Source: Zantedeschia hybrid cultivar
Lineage: Eukaryota > Streptophyta > Magnoliopsida > Alismatales > Araceae
Length of the DNA: 64,000 nt
Assembly (NCBI GenBank): GCA_030544215.1
Contig: JARZZO010000001.1
Span: 71,264,456-71,328,455 of the forward strand
Reading direction: 5' to 3'
A program made the translations under genes and the position numbers. How positions within the stretch are numbered: the first letter of the stretch is position 1; the number at the start of each line of letters is the position of its first letter. The notes under the pieces are model-generated. The model searched no databases. It was not told the DNA's origin and saw only the letters and a list, made by a program, of their open reading frames with translations. Below are positions 1 to 11,600 of the stretch, one piece after another.

Positions 1-94
1 TATTTCACTGTCACAGGAGAGATCTTCGGTAATTGACAAGAGGCTTAATGGGGTCAACGGAAGAAACCTTCCTTAATAACGAAGGCGGCACGGA

Positions 95-200
95 CCACGG
101 GATTTGAGCATGCCCCACGGGATTAACGGCAAATCTCATAGTATTCGATCTTTATTTCCCACGGGATTAACAGGAAATCAAAGATCCCCACGGGATTAAT
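95..200. repeat. Four dispersed copies of a CCACGGGATT motif
   Basis: The motif CCACGGGATT occurs at about 95, 115, 159 and 188. The last three copies read CCCACGGGATTAA. Spacing is irregular (roughly 20, 44 and 29 bases), so this is a cluster of short direct repeats, not a regular tandem array. It lies 140-240 bases upstream of the F-box start codon, in the likely promoter. Whether it binds a factor is unknown. Confidence 0.6.
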
Positions 201-236
201 TAGCGCCACAAGGAAACGCCACTCCATGTCGTATTC

Positions 237-286
237 CTCTCTCTCTCTCTCTCCATAGTCCATATATATACATATATGTATATATG
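237..286. repeat. CT and TA microsatellite in F-box gene upstream region
   Basis: A (CT)n run at about 237-253 is followed by an alternating TA/CATA tract at about 262-286. Pyrimidine-rich and TA-rich tracts are common in plant core promoters and 5' leaders. This one sits directly before the F-box reading frame and may supply its TATA-like region. Confidence 0.6.
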
Positions 287-338
287 CTAGGCTCACCGTG
301 TGTATAACAAGCAGCCAAGCTTTGCTAGTCTGTCAGAC

Positions 339-1614
339 ATGGCCGATTGGGCGAGGGGCCTCCCCGCAGAGCTCATGTCTCTCATCTTCGGACGCCTCGC
401 CGTCGCCGACTACGTCCGCTCCCACGCGGTCTGCGGGGGCTGGAAGGACTTCCTCTCGAGCGAGAGGCGCTGCGCCGCGGACATCCCTTGGCTGGCCATG
501 CTCCCCTGCACCGAGGGGGGCGAGCGAAGAGGCGTGTGGAGGCTCTACAGCATGCACGAGAAGAGGGAGTACACCCTGCCCCTCCCCCCCGCGGAGACGC
601 GCCTGCGCTGGCGCCGGTGCGTCGGGTCCTCGGACGGCTGGCTCGTCCTGTTCGACAAGACGGCAGAGCTGCACCTGATCAACCCCTTGACGGGGGAACG
701 CGTCCAGCTGCCGTCCATCACCACCTTGCCGGGCGTGAAGCCCGTGCACGACCCAGCGGGACGCCTCACCCACTATAGGATCACCCCCAAGCACTACCGG
801 AGTCGCAGCATACGCCATGGGTACGAGAAAGACTGCACTGTGGAATATACCATCAGGGAATACTACCACAAGGTTGTGGTCTCATGGAGCTCCACCACCT
901 CCTCCTCTCCTTCTTCCTGCCCTCGTCGCTACACTGCCGTAGCCATCCACGGCTATTATGGGCAGCTGGCCTTCGCAAAAGAAGGAGACAGGTCGTGGAC
1001 GACGGTTCGCCTACCACGACGTGGTTGACCACAAGGGCCGGTTCTACGCTGTGCGAGGCTTCGGGGAAGTGAGCTCTGTTGATCTCCGCGGCCCTTCAGC
1101 CCAGCACCCACACGCCGTCACGACCCAACAACTGTACCCGGCCGTCGGGCCCAGAGAGGGACGCCCGGCGGAGAGCTACCTGGTGGAGTCGACCCATGGT
1201 GATCTCCTACAGGTATTGAGGTGGCTACGGGCGCCAACCCATGGTGCAAAGTCACCACGGCCCAGGACGAGCAGCTTCCAGGTGTTCCGGCTGGAGGACG
1301 AGACGGGCGAGTGGGTTCCCAAGAGTAGCTTGGATGGGGAAGCACTGTTCTTGGGGATGAATTCCTCCATCTCCCTGTCGACCAGGAGCATCCCCCAGCA
1401 GCAGCAGCTGCAGGGCAACTGCATCTACTTCACGGACAGCGCGGTAGTCCAGGGCATACACGGGCGTGAGGAGGGCGGCCTCTATGATCTTGGGGTGTAC
1501 AACTTGGGGGACGCAAGCATCAAGCCCTGTTGCCCTCGGAAGCTGCAGCTCGTCCTCCCCATCTGGTTCAGGCCCAACTTAGGGTTCAAGACCACTTCCT
1601 TCTCTGACTTGTGA
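339..1614 (+). pseudogene. F-box/DUF295 (KIB1-4-like) protein gene with a frameshift
   Basis: The frame starting at ATG 339 opens with a recognisable F-box (GLPAELMSLIFGRL, then a WKDF motif at about residues 8-40). It continues into a beta-rich region typical of plant DUF295 proteins, which act as substrate adaptors of SCF ubiquitin ligases or as small orphan F-box proteins. The first frame closes at 1028. DUF295-like sequence resumes in the next frame (FAYHDVVDHKGRFYAV) from about 1005 and runs to TGA at 1612-1614. One extra G near 1003-1005 explains the switch. There is no intron, as is usual for this family. Joined, the protein would be about 425 residues, a normal length, with no other stop. 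The break may be a recent inactivation or a sequencing error. The upstream in-frame ATG at 300 is not preferred because the F-box normally starts close to the N terminus. Confidence 0.8.
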
Positions 1615-3940
1615 TGATCGATGCAAATGGTAACAGATACGTTGGTTGTTCGACCAATTATTAGTTCAGAGATTAGTTAATGAACAGTTATTTTAAATTA
1701 ACATGTACAACGGATAAGGTAAGAGATACAAATAAGTATTTCTGTCTGGGTGCATATCATATACTGAGTATTAATTTATAGCACAGTTAATGAACCGTTA
1801 GTATAATGGATTAGTTTCATCATGAGTTTAGATCAAAATAGTGTTCACTCTTGGCTTGGCTTCTTCTTTCATTGTGTCATGTAGTGTGACAGAATGCTGT
1901 TGAGGCAGAGATGAATTCATACGAGCAAGGGCACAGGCTGCCGGTATTTTTATTTTACAAAAATTATGTTTTGAACTTTTTTGATGGTCCCTCAATATGC
2001 TTTACATGACGGTACGATCCGATTTTTGACAGGACACCTAAAAAAAATACTATTTTTCATAATTCATTTGGAATCAGTTTTTTTATTTTTCATATTTTTT
2101 CAGAGTGTTGGATCGAAAATCAGCTCCATGCAGGTTGGGTTGGGGCCATCAAAGGAAATTTTTTTTAAAAAAAATGCCTGCAGCAAATTTAACTCAGTAG
2201 GAAAAGGAGTACTGTATGGACTGTTTGATTACCATGTAAGATACTAGTGGGTGTTCGATTATGTTCTATCAATTTTGATGCTTATCCATTGATAAATATG
2301 TTACTATAATAGTAAATTTAATATACATTTAAACTGTGTCCAGAGTTTAATTTCTGAGACTGTATGGACCTCGGTCTTTTCCCTTTAGCTGTGTTCTTCT
2401 AATATTAATTTTAATAAGATATTATAAGCTTAACAAAATCAATAGCAAAATTACTAGTACATCAGGACTAATACATAATAGAAAACTCAGAAACTATTCC
2501 TATTCTATGCGCTCATCAGCCGGCCCCTCTCCCTCTGCTCTACCATCTCATACAGCCTTTTGGGTCTAGTGAAATTATGTTTAAGTAAACCTATCCTTAC
2601 ACTTGCATGCGACATTTGTCTTTATTACTAGTGCATTATTTTTGCCACTTACTAGAAAAAGAACCAAGATAGTTTGTCATATTTGATTACACGACGTGAA
2701 TTCACAATTGCAGTGAGGCATTGGACGTTAACAATATCACCTTTGGCTTTTTTAACACAGGCGGTAAAAGGATGCCTTGCTGAAACTTTTCCCCCCATTT
2801 GTGGGGGTAAACTAGAGTGGCAACATACTTGGTTGGAAACAAGAAACAAGTGAGAAAGGCGAAGGGCTATACTTATTCTCGTCTCCACGTCTGGTCCACC
2901 CTGGAGCAAATGCAAATTTCTGAGCTTACAAAGCACTTCCCGCTTCCGAGGAGCCTAGTGCTATTGGCATAATTCTTTTGTTTTATGAAGATTTATCTTA
3001 ACACCCTAAAGAGGTCCATTAACTAACATGAGGCACCGCATTCACAAAGAATGAATTGAGGAAAAGAGATTATAATTAATTTTTTACTTGTTACAAAAAT
3101 CAACTCTTTCATAACAACCTTACTTTTTCTCCAATCTTAGAAACTTCACCTTGTAACTTTTGGTTGTAAGTCGAAATACAGGTAAAATACTATATAAATG
3201 ACTTCTAAAATCCAATGACTTCCACACAAAAATAACTAAATAGAAGTGTAAAAATACTTTCAAATGGAAGCAGCCCCAAACAAGCCCTACGTCTCGCTGC
3301 CTCCATGATGGACGGACATATGAAAATATTACAAGCCATAGAGAGCTGTACTCCACGAATAATGTTAGCAATAGATGTCGCTATACATTAACATACACGG
3401 TATTTATAAGCGTATTCGAAGTAACGTAGGTAGCAAAATAACAGTGAAAATCTGGTCGATCGACCTCCCATGCAGGTTCGTTAATCTCTTATCAAGAAAA
3501 GTTTTCCGTACACTCATAATGGGCCAGAATCCGATATGAAGGATGCAATTGCAAACACTTAAAACACTCTGTATGACACGGTCCATGGGATATTTGAGCT
3601 GAGCAAGGGCAACCCATGGGCTAACTGGGACTTGGCGCTGATAAATACAATAACTGTTTGATATAGGCCGAAATATGGGCCAGATTCCTACTACTGAGCA
3701 ATTACAATATGACCTGTCAAATGCATTACACACCTTTGACAGAGGATGCAAGAAAGCAGAATGTAAATTCTGCAAATACTTATGGCTACAAACTGCCTGA
3801 TGAAAACGAGCAGAAAACATATTGCAATCTAAATGTATTTTCTAAATCGAGGTAGGTTCTTGCCCGTGTAAGGATTGAGCACATTAAGAATCAGGTATAT
3901 TGAAAAGTCTGGAAGTGTTCCAATTCCTTACCGTAGATAA
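1615..3940. other. Intergenic, AT-rich, no supported gene
   Basis: Short frames of 60-140 codons here show no family motif, and their base composition matches the non-coding surroundings. The part from about 3400 to 3940 lies just past the stop of the membrane-protein gene on the minus strand and may hold its 3' UTR. Nothing else is recognised. Confidence 0.5.
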
Positions 3941-6649
3941 TTAACAGCAAACCTTACTCAAGCTCTTTTCTTTCAACATTCTTCCATGTACTTCCTCAAT
4001 ACTCATCTTCTCCGCCGAAGTCACATCATCAGCAAGGGAAGAGTTGGCATCATTGCTGTAACCATCAATTGTCATGTTCTCAATTCTGGCAACAAGGGAA
4101 TCATCTTTACTCATCACATCAAGTTCTGGATAAGAAAGGATGAAAACATGAAACTCAAACCAAGAAGTGAAGAATCAACACAAAACAAAACAACCAAAGG
4201 AATATCGAAACAAAGCAACTTTTAACCCCCAAATTCACATCTTTTTACACAGGAAACTATTCATCAATTGAATGGACGACGGCTTGGATAATCAGAAAGA
4301 AGTTCCCAATTTCATTATCTAATTATGGGGCAACAAGAAGAGAAGTAATTTTTGTAGGAAGCAGCTGAAAGCTAAAATCAGCATTTTTTGTTTTTGCTGG
4401 ATCTAAGACCAGTGGTTTCAAAATCGAAGGATTTCACTGTGTTACAGCAATTAAAAAAAAAACAATAATAGTTAGGAAAACAGTGACTTGAGGAAATGTA
4501 TGTCAAATGATATAATTGCCAAACTTATTTTCTCCCCAGATATTTTCATCTTATAAGTGGCATTTGTCGCCTTAGAATTGCAGCCTAAACAAACACACCA
4601 TGGATTCTTATTCCAGATTAAGAGAAGACCACAGGATTCCTCAAAGCCAAAGTATTAAGATGAAGGAGCAGGATAAGCTGCATCAAAATCCTGCTCCTAA
4701 ACGAACAAATACGCTCGACGAGCTGAGTTTGAACAAGATTTTAGGCTCGATTTATAAATGAACAAGTCTGAACACTAATGTGCTCCGCTCGTTTAAGCTC
4801 ATGAACAGTTCGATTAATAATTTAAACTTATAAGTTAACTTATAAAAGATTTACTTTAATAAATAATCTAAATACTATGAAACATTTCAAACCCAACCGG
4901 CTGGCTGCATGGATGCCGGCTGGTCAGTTACTGTGTTGAAAGTTTAGTCCAACATCAGAAGGTTCAAAGAAGTACCGCCCAGTGCCCTCTCTAAAGCGCA
5001 ACCCCCCCCCCCAAAGCATCTTGCAACATTCACTTGGGGAGTTTTAGAAGTTTGAATTCCTGTTCCTCCTGAGCTGGTTGGCGGCAGCGGGCAGCCTACA
5101 GCCCATGTGGCTTGAACGTTGTACCAGCTAAAGCTTCAATTCTGTGGGCTTTTGGGCCTTTGGTTATTAAAGCAATCCAAATGGAAACCCACATGCAAAA
5201 ATAGAACTTTTCCTTTGACAGATTGAGTTTGGGCTTCAATCGGCGTGAACTTGTCGAGTATTTAAACGAGTTGAGTTCGAACAGCTATCTTAGATACTCG
5301 AACGAGTTTGGGTCGAGTTTGAGCTTAACTTAAAAGCCGAGTTTTAGAAAGATGATACTCGGCTCGACTCGACTCGTTTACACCCCTACAATCAACCATA
5401 GGTGACAAAGCCCGAATTTCCCCTGAAACATCAATTACTGAAACACAAAAGCCAATAAGACGAACAAAAGAACAATTAATTAATAGAAAGCACCATCAAA
5501 TGGAGAGAAACAACAAATCTGCAAGCCTACATACTGCCTACTCCTGGTTAGAAATCACAACCCTTTACTCCAAATGACAACACAAAGAAGAAGTACCGAT
5601 CAAGCCGGATGAAAAATACATAACAAAAATAAGAACTTTCAGCTGGGGCATTTGACTCTTTCACTCTTCCAACAACGCTCCACCATAGGAAGAAGGGGGC
5701 AGCAAAAATTCAAGAGTAGTTTGCATATGCACTCCGGACATCTCAACCAAAGTTCGGCAAAACCTTTTGTTGGAAGCCACTTTTTGCTTCCAGTTTTAAC
5801 ATAAAAAATGTTGAGTGGGAGTAGTTATAACTGGTTTTGTGTAGTCACACAAGTTAAAAGTTCTCTAACAACCTTAATTTACTATAATCCATTAACATCC
5901 AATTTAGAGCTTTTAGTTAGAAGCCAAAAACTAACATAAAAACTACATAAATGGATTCTAAGGCCTAGGATCCTTCCCTCAAAATAACTGGACTGAAACA
6001 TGTGGTAACCTAAGAGTGCTTCCAAATGAAAACTATGCCAAACATGCCCTAAAATCCGCCCATGCCCACATCACTGTACAACATCATTCTATACGCTTAA
6101 CTTGCATAAAATGAACTGAGTAAACCGACTGCTACCAAATTCCAAAATGTCGCCGACTTGGAAACGGTCAGTTCGATCAAACACCTCCCAGCATGATCCC
6201 ATACCGAAGGCACTTCTGATCCTTTTGCTCAAACTTAGCCAAATACGGATTGCCCACATCCAAACGATTAACTTAAGTGAGAGAGAGAGAAATCTAGCAG
6301 GGCAGGAGATCGGGGGCATCGTGGGCTTACTGGGACTGGAGAAGAACCAGAGCACCAAGGCGCAGGTGATGAGGACAAGGGGGATGAGGTGGACGGCGCG
6401 CTCGGCGGACCTCGCCCGCGCCGCCTCCTTCTTGGCGACCCCCGACTGCGGGTCGTACTTGGGCAGCGGCATCATGCCCTCCGACTGATCCGCCAGCACC
6501 CCCACCGACGACGACCGCCTCACCTGGCCCCCGCTGGCTCCCCCCTTTCCCCCGGCCGACGGCGGTGTCGCCGCGGCCCCCGCCGCCGCCGACATCCCCA
6601 CGACGTAGTACTCCTCCGACGCCCGCGTCGTGCTCCCCGACCTGTGCAT
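3941..6649 (-). CDS. Small single-pass (tail-anchor-like) membrane protein, two exons
   Basis: Exon 1 runs from ATG 6649 to 6331 and encodes about 106 residues. These are a Ser/Gly/Ala-rich start (MHRSGSTTRASEEYYV), a VRRSSSVG segment, then LPKYDPQSGVAKKEAARARS and one hydrophobic helix (VHLIPLVLITCALVLWFFSSP). Plants have a conserved family with this layout: a short basic N terminus, an L-P-x-Y-D-P-x-S motif, a K/R-rich stretch and a helix ending in WFFS. I recall members annotated as tail-anchored outer-envelope or ER proteins, but I cannot confirm which. A GTAAGC donor follows at 6330. A plausible second exon starts at 4125 after TTTCTTATCCAG and is open (LDVMSKDDSLVARIEN...) to TAA at 3941-3943; the phases match (1+2). 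A further donor at 3952 is possible. The 2.2-kb intron holds an old repeat. The first exon is supported much better than the join. Confidence 0.65.
4690..5392. repeat. Degenerate interspersed repeat with CTCGACTCG-rich ends
   Basis: From about 4715 to 4800 and again from 5220 to 5392 the DNA is full of CTCGA/GAGTTCGA words (AACGAGTTTGGGTCGAG, CTCGACTCGACTCG). It ends at 5391-5392 with CGTTTACACCCCTA. Many plant hAT-like non-autonomous elements have TAGGGGTGTAAACGAG at one end, so this is probably such a copy. The matching left end and an 8-bp target duplication were not found. The middle, about 4890-5220, is unrelated and may be a later insertion. It lies in the intron of the membrane-protein gene. 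Confidence 0.4.
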
Positions 6650-7086
6650 CCCCCCAACGGCCGCCCTGATCGATCGAGAGAGAGAGATAAAAGAATCGCG
6701 TGGGAGGAGGAGGAGGAGGAGGTGGCGGGGGGGGGGGGGTTTGGAATCGCGTTGTTCAGCGCCTCTGGTTCTGGTCGTTTGGAAGAGGGAGGGAAAAGGG
6801 TGGGCCCCACAGATCGAGGGATCCCCCTTGGCTTGCCTTCTGGATGGTTGTGCCTGCCGGTAGATCGCCAGCTTTGGTGGAGACTCGCACGTGCACCCGT
6901 GGCCAGGCACACCGGGTTTTCACACGAGGGATCTGTCCTGGACGCGTGCTGGCGTTTATTAGGCGCCCTGACGCTTTAGCCGACACTCGTGTTCCGGAAA
7001 AAGATGACGTGTTTAGGAAAACGTTGACCAACGTTGACCACCACAGCTTCAAGTATGCTGGCTGAGTACAGAAAGGTGGTGTACCG
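6650..7086 (-). promoter_or_regulatory. GC-rich leader/promoter of the membrane-protein gene
   Basis: Upstream of ATG 6649 on the minus strand is a GA/TC microsatellite (6674-6690), a GGA-rich stretch and a run of about 10 G at 6728-6738, then ordinary promoter-like DNA. Open frames on both strands are products of high GC and show no family motif. No TATA box stands out. Confidence 0.4.
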
Positions 7087-7652
7087 GCCACTTTGATTGG
7101 AGAATAAGAGAAGAATAAAGGAGAATAAGGGGAGAATAAGCTTAATTTTGCTTTGACAAGCAGAATGGCTTATACCGGTGCAGAATAACGTATTCGGAGA
7201 ATAAGCCATCCCACCCTAGACCCAAAAATTACTTATTCTTCTTATTCCATTAGCGGGTCCCACAAAACTATCAAACCGAAACATCTCTTATTCTGGTATA
7301 CGCCATTCCGTCAGTGGGCCCCACGTAATAACTTATTCTGCAAACAACCAGCGGAAATTTCTTGAAGTTCTGAAACTTCACTTTGTTTGCAGAATAAGTT
7401 ATTACGTGGGGCCCACTGACGGAATGGCATATACCAGAATAAGAGATGTTTCGGTTTGATAGTTTTGTAGGGCCCGCTAATGGAATAAGAAGAATAAGTA
7501 ATTCTTGGGTCTAGGGTGGGATGGCTTATTCTCCTTATTCTCCGAATACGCTATTCTGCACCGGTATAAGCCATTCTACTTGTCAAAGCAAAATTAAGCT
7601 TATTCTCCCCTTATTCTCCCTTATTCTTCTCCTATTCTCCAATCAAAGTGGC
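7087..7652. mobile_element. 566-bp fold-back (palindromic) MITE, Tourist-like
   Basis: Two arms of about 265 bases (7087-7350 and 7385-7652) are nearly perfect inverted copies. They start with GCCACTTTGATTGG and end with CCAATCAAAGTGGC. A loop of about 35 bases (around 7350-7385) joins them. The arms are rich in GAATAAG/CTTATTC words, which recur in at least four other places in the window. The TIR and word usage resemble Tourist/PIF-Harbinger MITEs, but no clear 3-bp TWA duplication was found, so the superfamily is inferred. Transcribed, this would form a long hairpin suited to siRNA production. It lies just upstream of the membrane-protein gene. Confidence 0.8.
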
Positions 7653-7989
7653 AACAAGGACGAGAACGAACATGGAATTTTTATCCCTCCTCTCGTTGCG
7701 TAAATATCATGTTAAGTTAAGAAATTGATCTCTTTCACCAATAGACGAAGGATGTCATGTGGATCGGGCTAACCGGGAGGCTCGAACAGAAACCCTAGGT
7801 CCGGTCCGACTGGCCTGGTTGTAATAATTGTGTTAAGAGTCCCGCTTGCTGCACCCCACACGGGCATCTGCAGCAACAACAATTCTGTCTATTTTTCCTT
7901 TTAATCTTTTCTTAGATCAACCCCATCATAATTGACATCTTTTGTACAAGCTGATCCTCTATCAGACAGTCTAAAAAAATTCAAAATAT

Positions 7990-8055
7990 AAAAAAATCGA
8001 GTCCAATGAACAGTGAAACATCATTGTTAGTTCATTGGACTCAATTTTTGATTTT
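7990..8055. repeat. Short inverted repeat (hairpin)
   Basis: GAGTCCAATGAAC at about 7999-8011 is mirrored by GTTCATTGGACTC at 8030-8042, with AAAAATC/GATTTTT-like extensions outside and a loop of about 18 bases. It may be a remnant of a small MITE; no target duplication is evident. Confidence 0.55.
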
Positions 8056-9850
8056 CAGTTTTTTTTTTAATCATCCAATCTTCGATCAGAGTATATGAAA
8101 GTGTAGGACATGATGGAGGCCACCGAAATTTTTTTTCAAAAAAACAAAGAAAAAAAATCTGCACCCCTTGCAGTGTAACAACTCATTCACTGCACCCCAC
8201 ACGATGCAACAAGTATTACTCTTGTATTAAAGGCTGGACTAGGACTTTGTCTAGCCTGATCCAGCCCAACCAACTTTTAAGATTTAAACAAGACCCAAGC
8301 CTAGCTGACACTTCAATCCCTAATTGCAACACCCTCTCCATTGCTCAAAATGTCCCACTTACTATTGTGTTGCCAACGTTGATCCTAGGAGGAAGTTTTT
8401 AGCTATCACCGTGCTCGTGTTCTCAGCCAGACAACATCCATTTACTAGCCAGACCAACCGATAAACTTGCACTACGATTTATGGTCGCAAAATGACACAT
8501 GACTAGTCTCTGGCTCACGTACACATCTGTTCTTGTCTTGTTCCTTTTCTAAGGTGGATTCAGATTCCGCTCATCAGGTTTTACAAGGCTTGGGCCTGAC
8601 CGATTGCAGTCTAGCACCAACATACATGAACCTAGACCCGTTGAAGCTGAGTCCACCCTACATCTAAGGAGTAGTACTTGCTGCAACGTAGCACCCGTGG
8701 TCACAATCATATCAGCGACACTGTAATCACTTTTTGTTTTAATTTTTGATTGTCCGATGAAAGACTAGATGATATGGATGGCAAAAAAGGGTGATGCGCA
8801 CCTCGGCATCCTTTTTTTAAAATATGCACTTGCTAAATTGCCATGCGATCAAAGTGATCAGACATTAGCATCCTAAACATTGCAATCTACAGACATTGCT
8901 CATGTTTTGAAAGCCAAGGTGCACTCGGAGTCTCGGACTTTCTTAAGCCCAGGCCATTGACACCTCTACTGTTTCCAAACTTGTTCATCAAACCAAACGA
9001 AAAAAAAAAAAACACGATGCATATTTTTCTTTATTGGTCAACCTTTTGTTGCCATCAATCTTTTCTTAAGATTCCCAAATATCTAATGAACTTTATTTCT
9101 CTTAGGAACTCATTATCGATTTACCTCAATTACAAAAAGGGGATCCCTAGTACATTCCCAAACGTCAACTACGTCTCTACGTTCCCTTGGATGAAGGATT
9201 TGAATAAACAAATCAACTCATGTCACAATTCCCCAAAATGCAGCTCAACTTGCACGTGGCAATTTGGGGGGGGGGGTTGGCATACAATATATTTTTATTT
9301 CTTATGACAAATTAAATCAAGTACTGATAATATTTCTCCTTATCTATAGTTCAGAAGAATAGTTGGCATCATGCCGCAGGATTCTTGAGGCAATTAACAT
9401 GGAAAAGATGTCAAGGAGACATCCAACCTTTCGTTATTCGAACTACATCGTGTAGCTTCCTTCTCCTTGAGTGTCACACAAGTTATTAACTAATAATTCA
9501 CTTACTTAGGTGATGCCATTGGTCAGATCCATCTAAATTTTTAGTATGTAATATTTGGTTCCACTTACATTTGACCAACTTTATGGAACATGCAAGCAAG
9601 TTTTTGGATACTCTCCAGCATCTTCCAACGGTTGTCATTTTCTATCTCAAATGGTTTAATGTTGAGATTGGCATTGTAAAACCAAAATTCTTGCTAGAGA
9701 ATTTGTTTGACAGTAACAGAAACACGTTGTCACACTTCAGAAAATAGGATGAAGAAAAATAGCTAATAACCCACGTGGAACACACTACTAAGAGATGCCA
9801 TGTGGACAACAGAAAACAGATAATTGACAAGAGAGATAAGAATTGAGATG

Positions 9851-9985
9851 CTCCAAGTGCACCTACACGGACCGTAGTCAAGTAGTACACAGAGGTGGTG
9901 GGAGTACATTTGCATAAAACCCTCCACGGGTGTCTTTGCAAAAGACCCTCCCCGTACTTTCTGACTACAGTAGGTGCACTTAGAG
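9851..9985. mobile_element. Candidate 135-bp MITE
   Basis: CTCCAAGTGCACCTAC at 9851-9866 and GTAGGTGCACTTAGAG at 9970-9985 are inverted copies with one mismatch. The sequence between has no coding potential. A target-site duplication is not clear, so the superfamily is unassigned. Confidence 0.5.
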
Positions 9986-11600
9986 GGTTTCAACTCATAC
10001 TGATATGTACAGAAACGTAAAGAAGGGAGAGTAGACAAATTTCGAGTTCAACATTAGCCAGCAACAAATAGATGAAAACATGTTAAAGGAATCAAGAAAA
10101 AAAGAAAGTATTGAGGTGGATGACAACAGAAGAGATTTCAGAATATCACTCAGAAGATAAACTAAAAGAGCATAATTAGAAGCCATGACATCAGAAGAAA
10201 TTTCATAATATCACTTCTGGATGAAAACTAAAAGAGCAACTAAAAGACACCTTTAAAGAGGTGATGCCAACCAAAAAGAGGACATACGCAATCTGGATTG
10301 AGATCTTTTACTTCACTTTTTCTATACTATTTGTACTCCATTTGATCTCATAGGTTCAACATCTTTAAAACATAGAAAGGTTACTGTGCAAATTGAATAC
10401 AGCACATGCCGGTCAAAACAAATAATTTATACTCATATTATGGCATTTGCTTCCTAATTCTTGATACTTATTTATTTTATTTGCTTATTTTCTCTGCTAA
10501 ATTTTGTTCTTTCCTTTTTTTTCTCTTTCTATCTTTTCTCCCCTATCTCTCTTTTTCATGTCTATCAATATCAAAATCTCATGTTTTCCCCCATGCATCA
10601 AGTTTGCCTGGCACTTTCTGCGCAACATGCTAGTTTTTGTTTTTCCTGCTTACGAGACATGGGTCGAATCCAGTAAATCTTTCAATATGCAACTTTTATG
10701 CCCAAACAACTAGAATAACAAGGTTTCACAATGCAACAAACTAAAGGGAACATGAAAGAGTGAATACCAAAGTCCCATCTTTCAGAACACTGGTGAGAAA
10801 GCCTTGATGGCCGGGGGGATCAGGAGTAACATTGAGGTGCATCATATGCAGCAAACGAATTCCAAACCATTCAAAAGACAAACCATGGATATAAAATAGC
10901 AGTCCCAGATAACAAATACCAAATTATTTAAAAAACCATGCACATGGAGACCCTAGAAAATAGGAATGTTTGCTAAAAGAGGTAACAGAGATGGTGGCCA
11001 AAGGTAAGGTGCCTTAGCAGCTTTCAAAGGATAAAGAGGTAACACCGATAAAGAACAGGTGAAGTGATAGTGCTATGGATGTCAAGTTGTCGACAACGGC
11101 TCTGCATAGTCCTTTAAGCTTAATTCTATGATTAACTAGCAAGAGAATTATCTCCAGCAACCCAAAGGAGCATTCTTTTGCACACAGAAATGTCAAAACA
11201 GTAGTAATTTATTAGTAATGCACGATGGAGAAGTTTGAAGCACGGATATAAAACATGCGGTGCTCTGAAAATCCAATCTGCAGAAAGGATGTGCACTTCT
11301 GAACCTAAATCACTGGATGAAAATTCAGGACAGCCCTGCACTAGGAACTGTTGACAGATACACTTGCAGCCACAAAATTAAGGATATGCACAGACAGCCA
11401 AAATAAATGTGAGTAGCTAGGATCAAACCTCATATGTTCGTTGCCAAAGACGGTATTCCTGATGTTGGCAATGTCCGTCCAGGATTCCCCAATAAAAAAA
11501 AAGATGCGCATGTTTCTTGACCAGCATTCTCATCCCAGGATTTTTTTTTCCGGTAGAAAAAAAGATGCACCATGTTTGTCAACCAAGTGGCCAACATCTC

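Larger units (their letters stand above)
7653..11600. other. Intergenic and 3' flank of DNMT2, no supported gene
   Basis: This AT-rich stretch holds a short hairpin at about 7990-8055, a small MITE at 9851-9985, poly-A and poly-G runs (9001-9012, 9266-9275) and short frames with no family motif. The part from about 10.7 to 11.6 kb lies directly past the DNMT2 stop codon on the minus strand and probably includes its 3' UTR. No other gene is recognised on either strand. Confidence 0.5.

Noticed and set aside
6389..6979. A 196-codon Arg/Pro-rich frame on + opposite the membrane-protein exon
   Set aside because: It is the GC-rich antisense of a well supported exon on the minus strand and its promoter; composition explains the openness.
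7990..9985. Repeated short palindromes, considered as a CRISPR-like array
   Set aside because: The repeats are single hairpins and MITE ends without regular spacers, and the window is plant nuclear DNA.
10660..10680. GGGTCGAATCC, considered as a tRNA T-loop
   Set aside because: No acceptor or anticodon stem of a tRNA can be formed around it.
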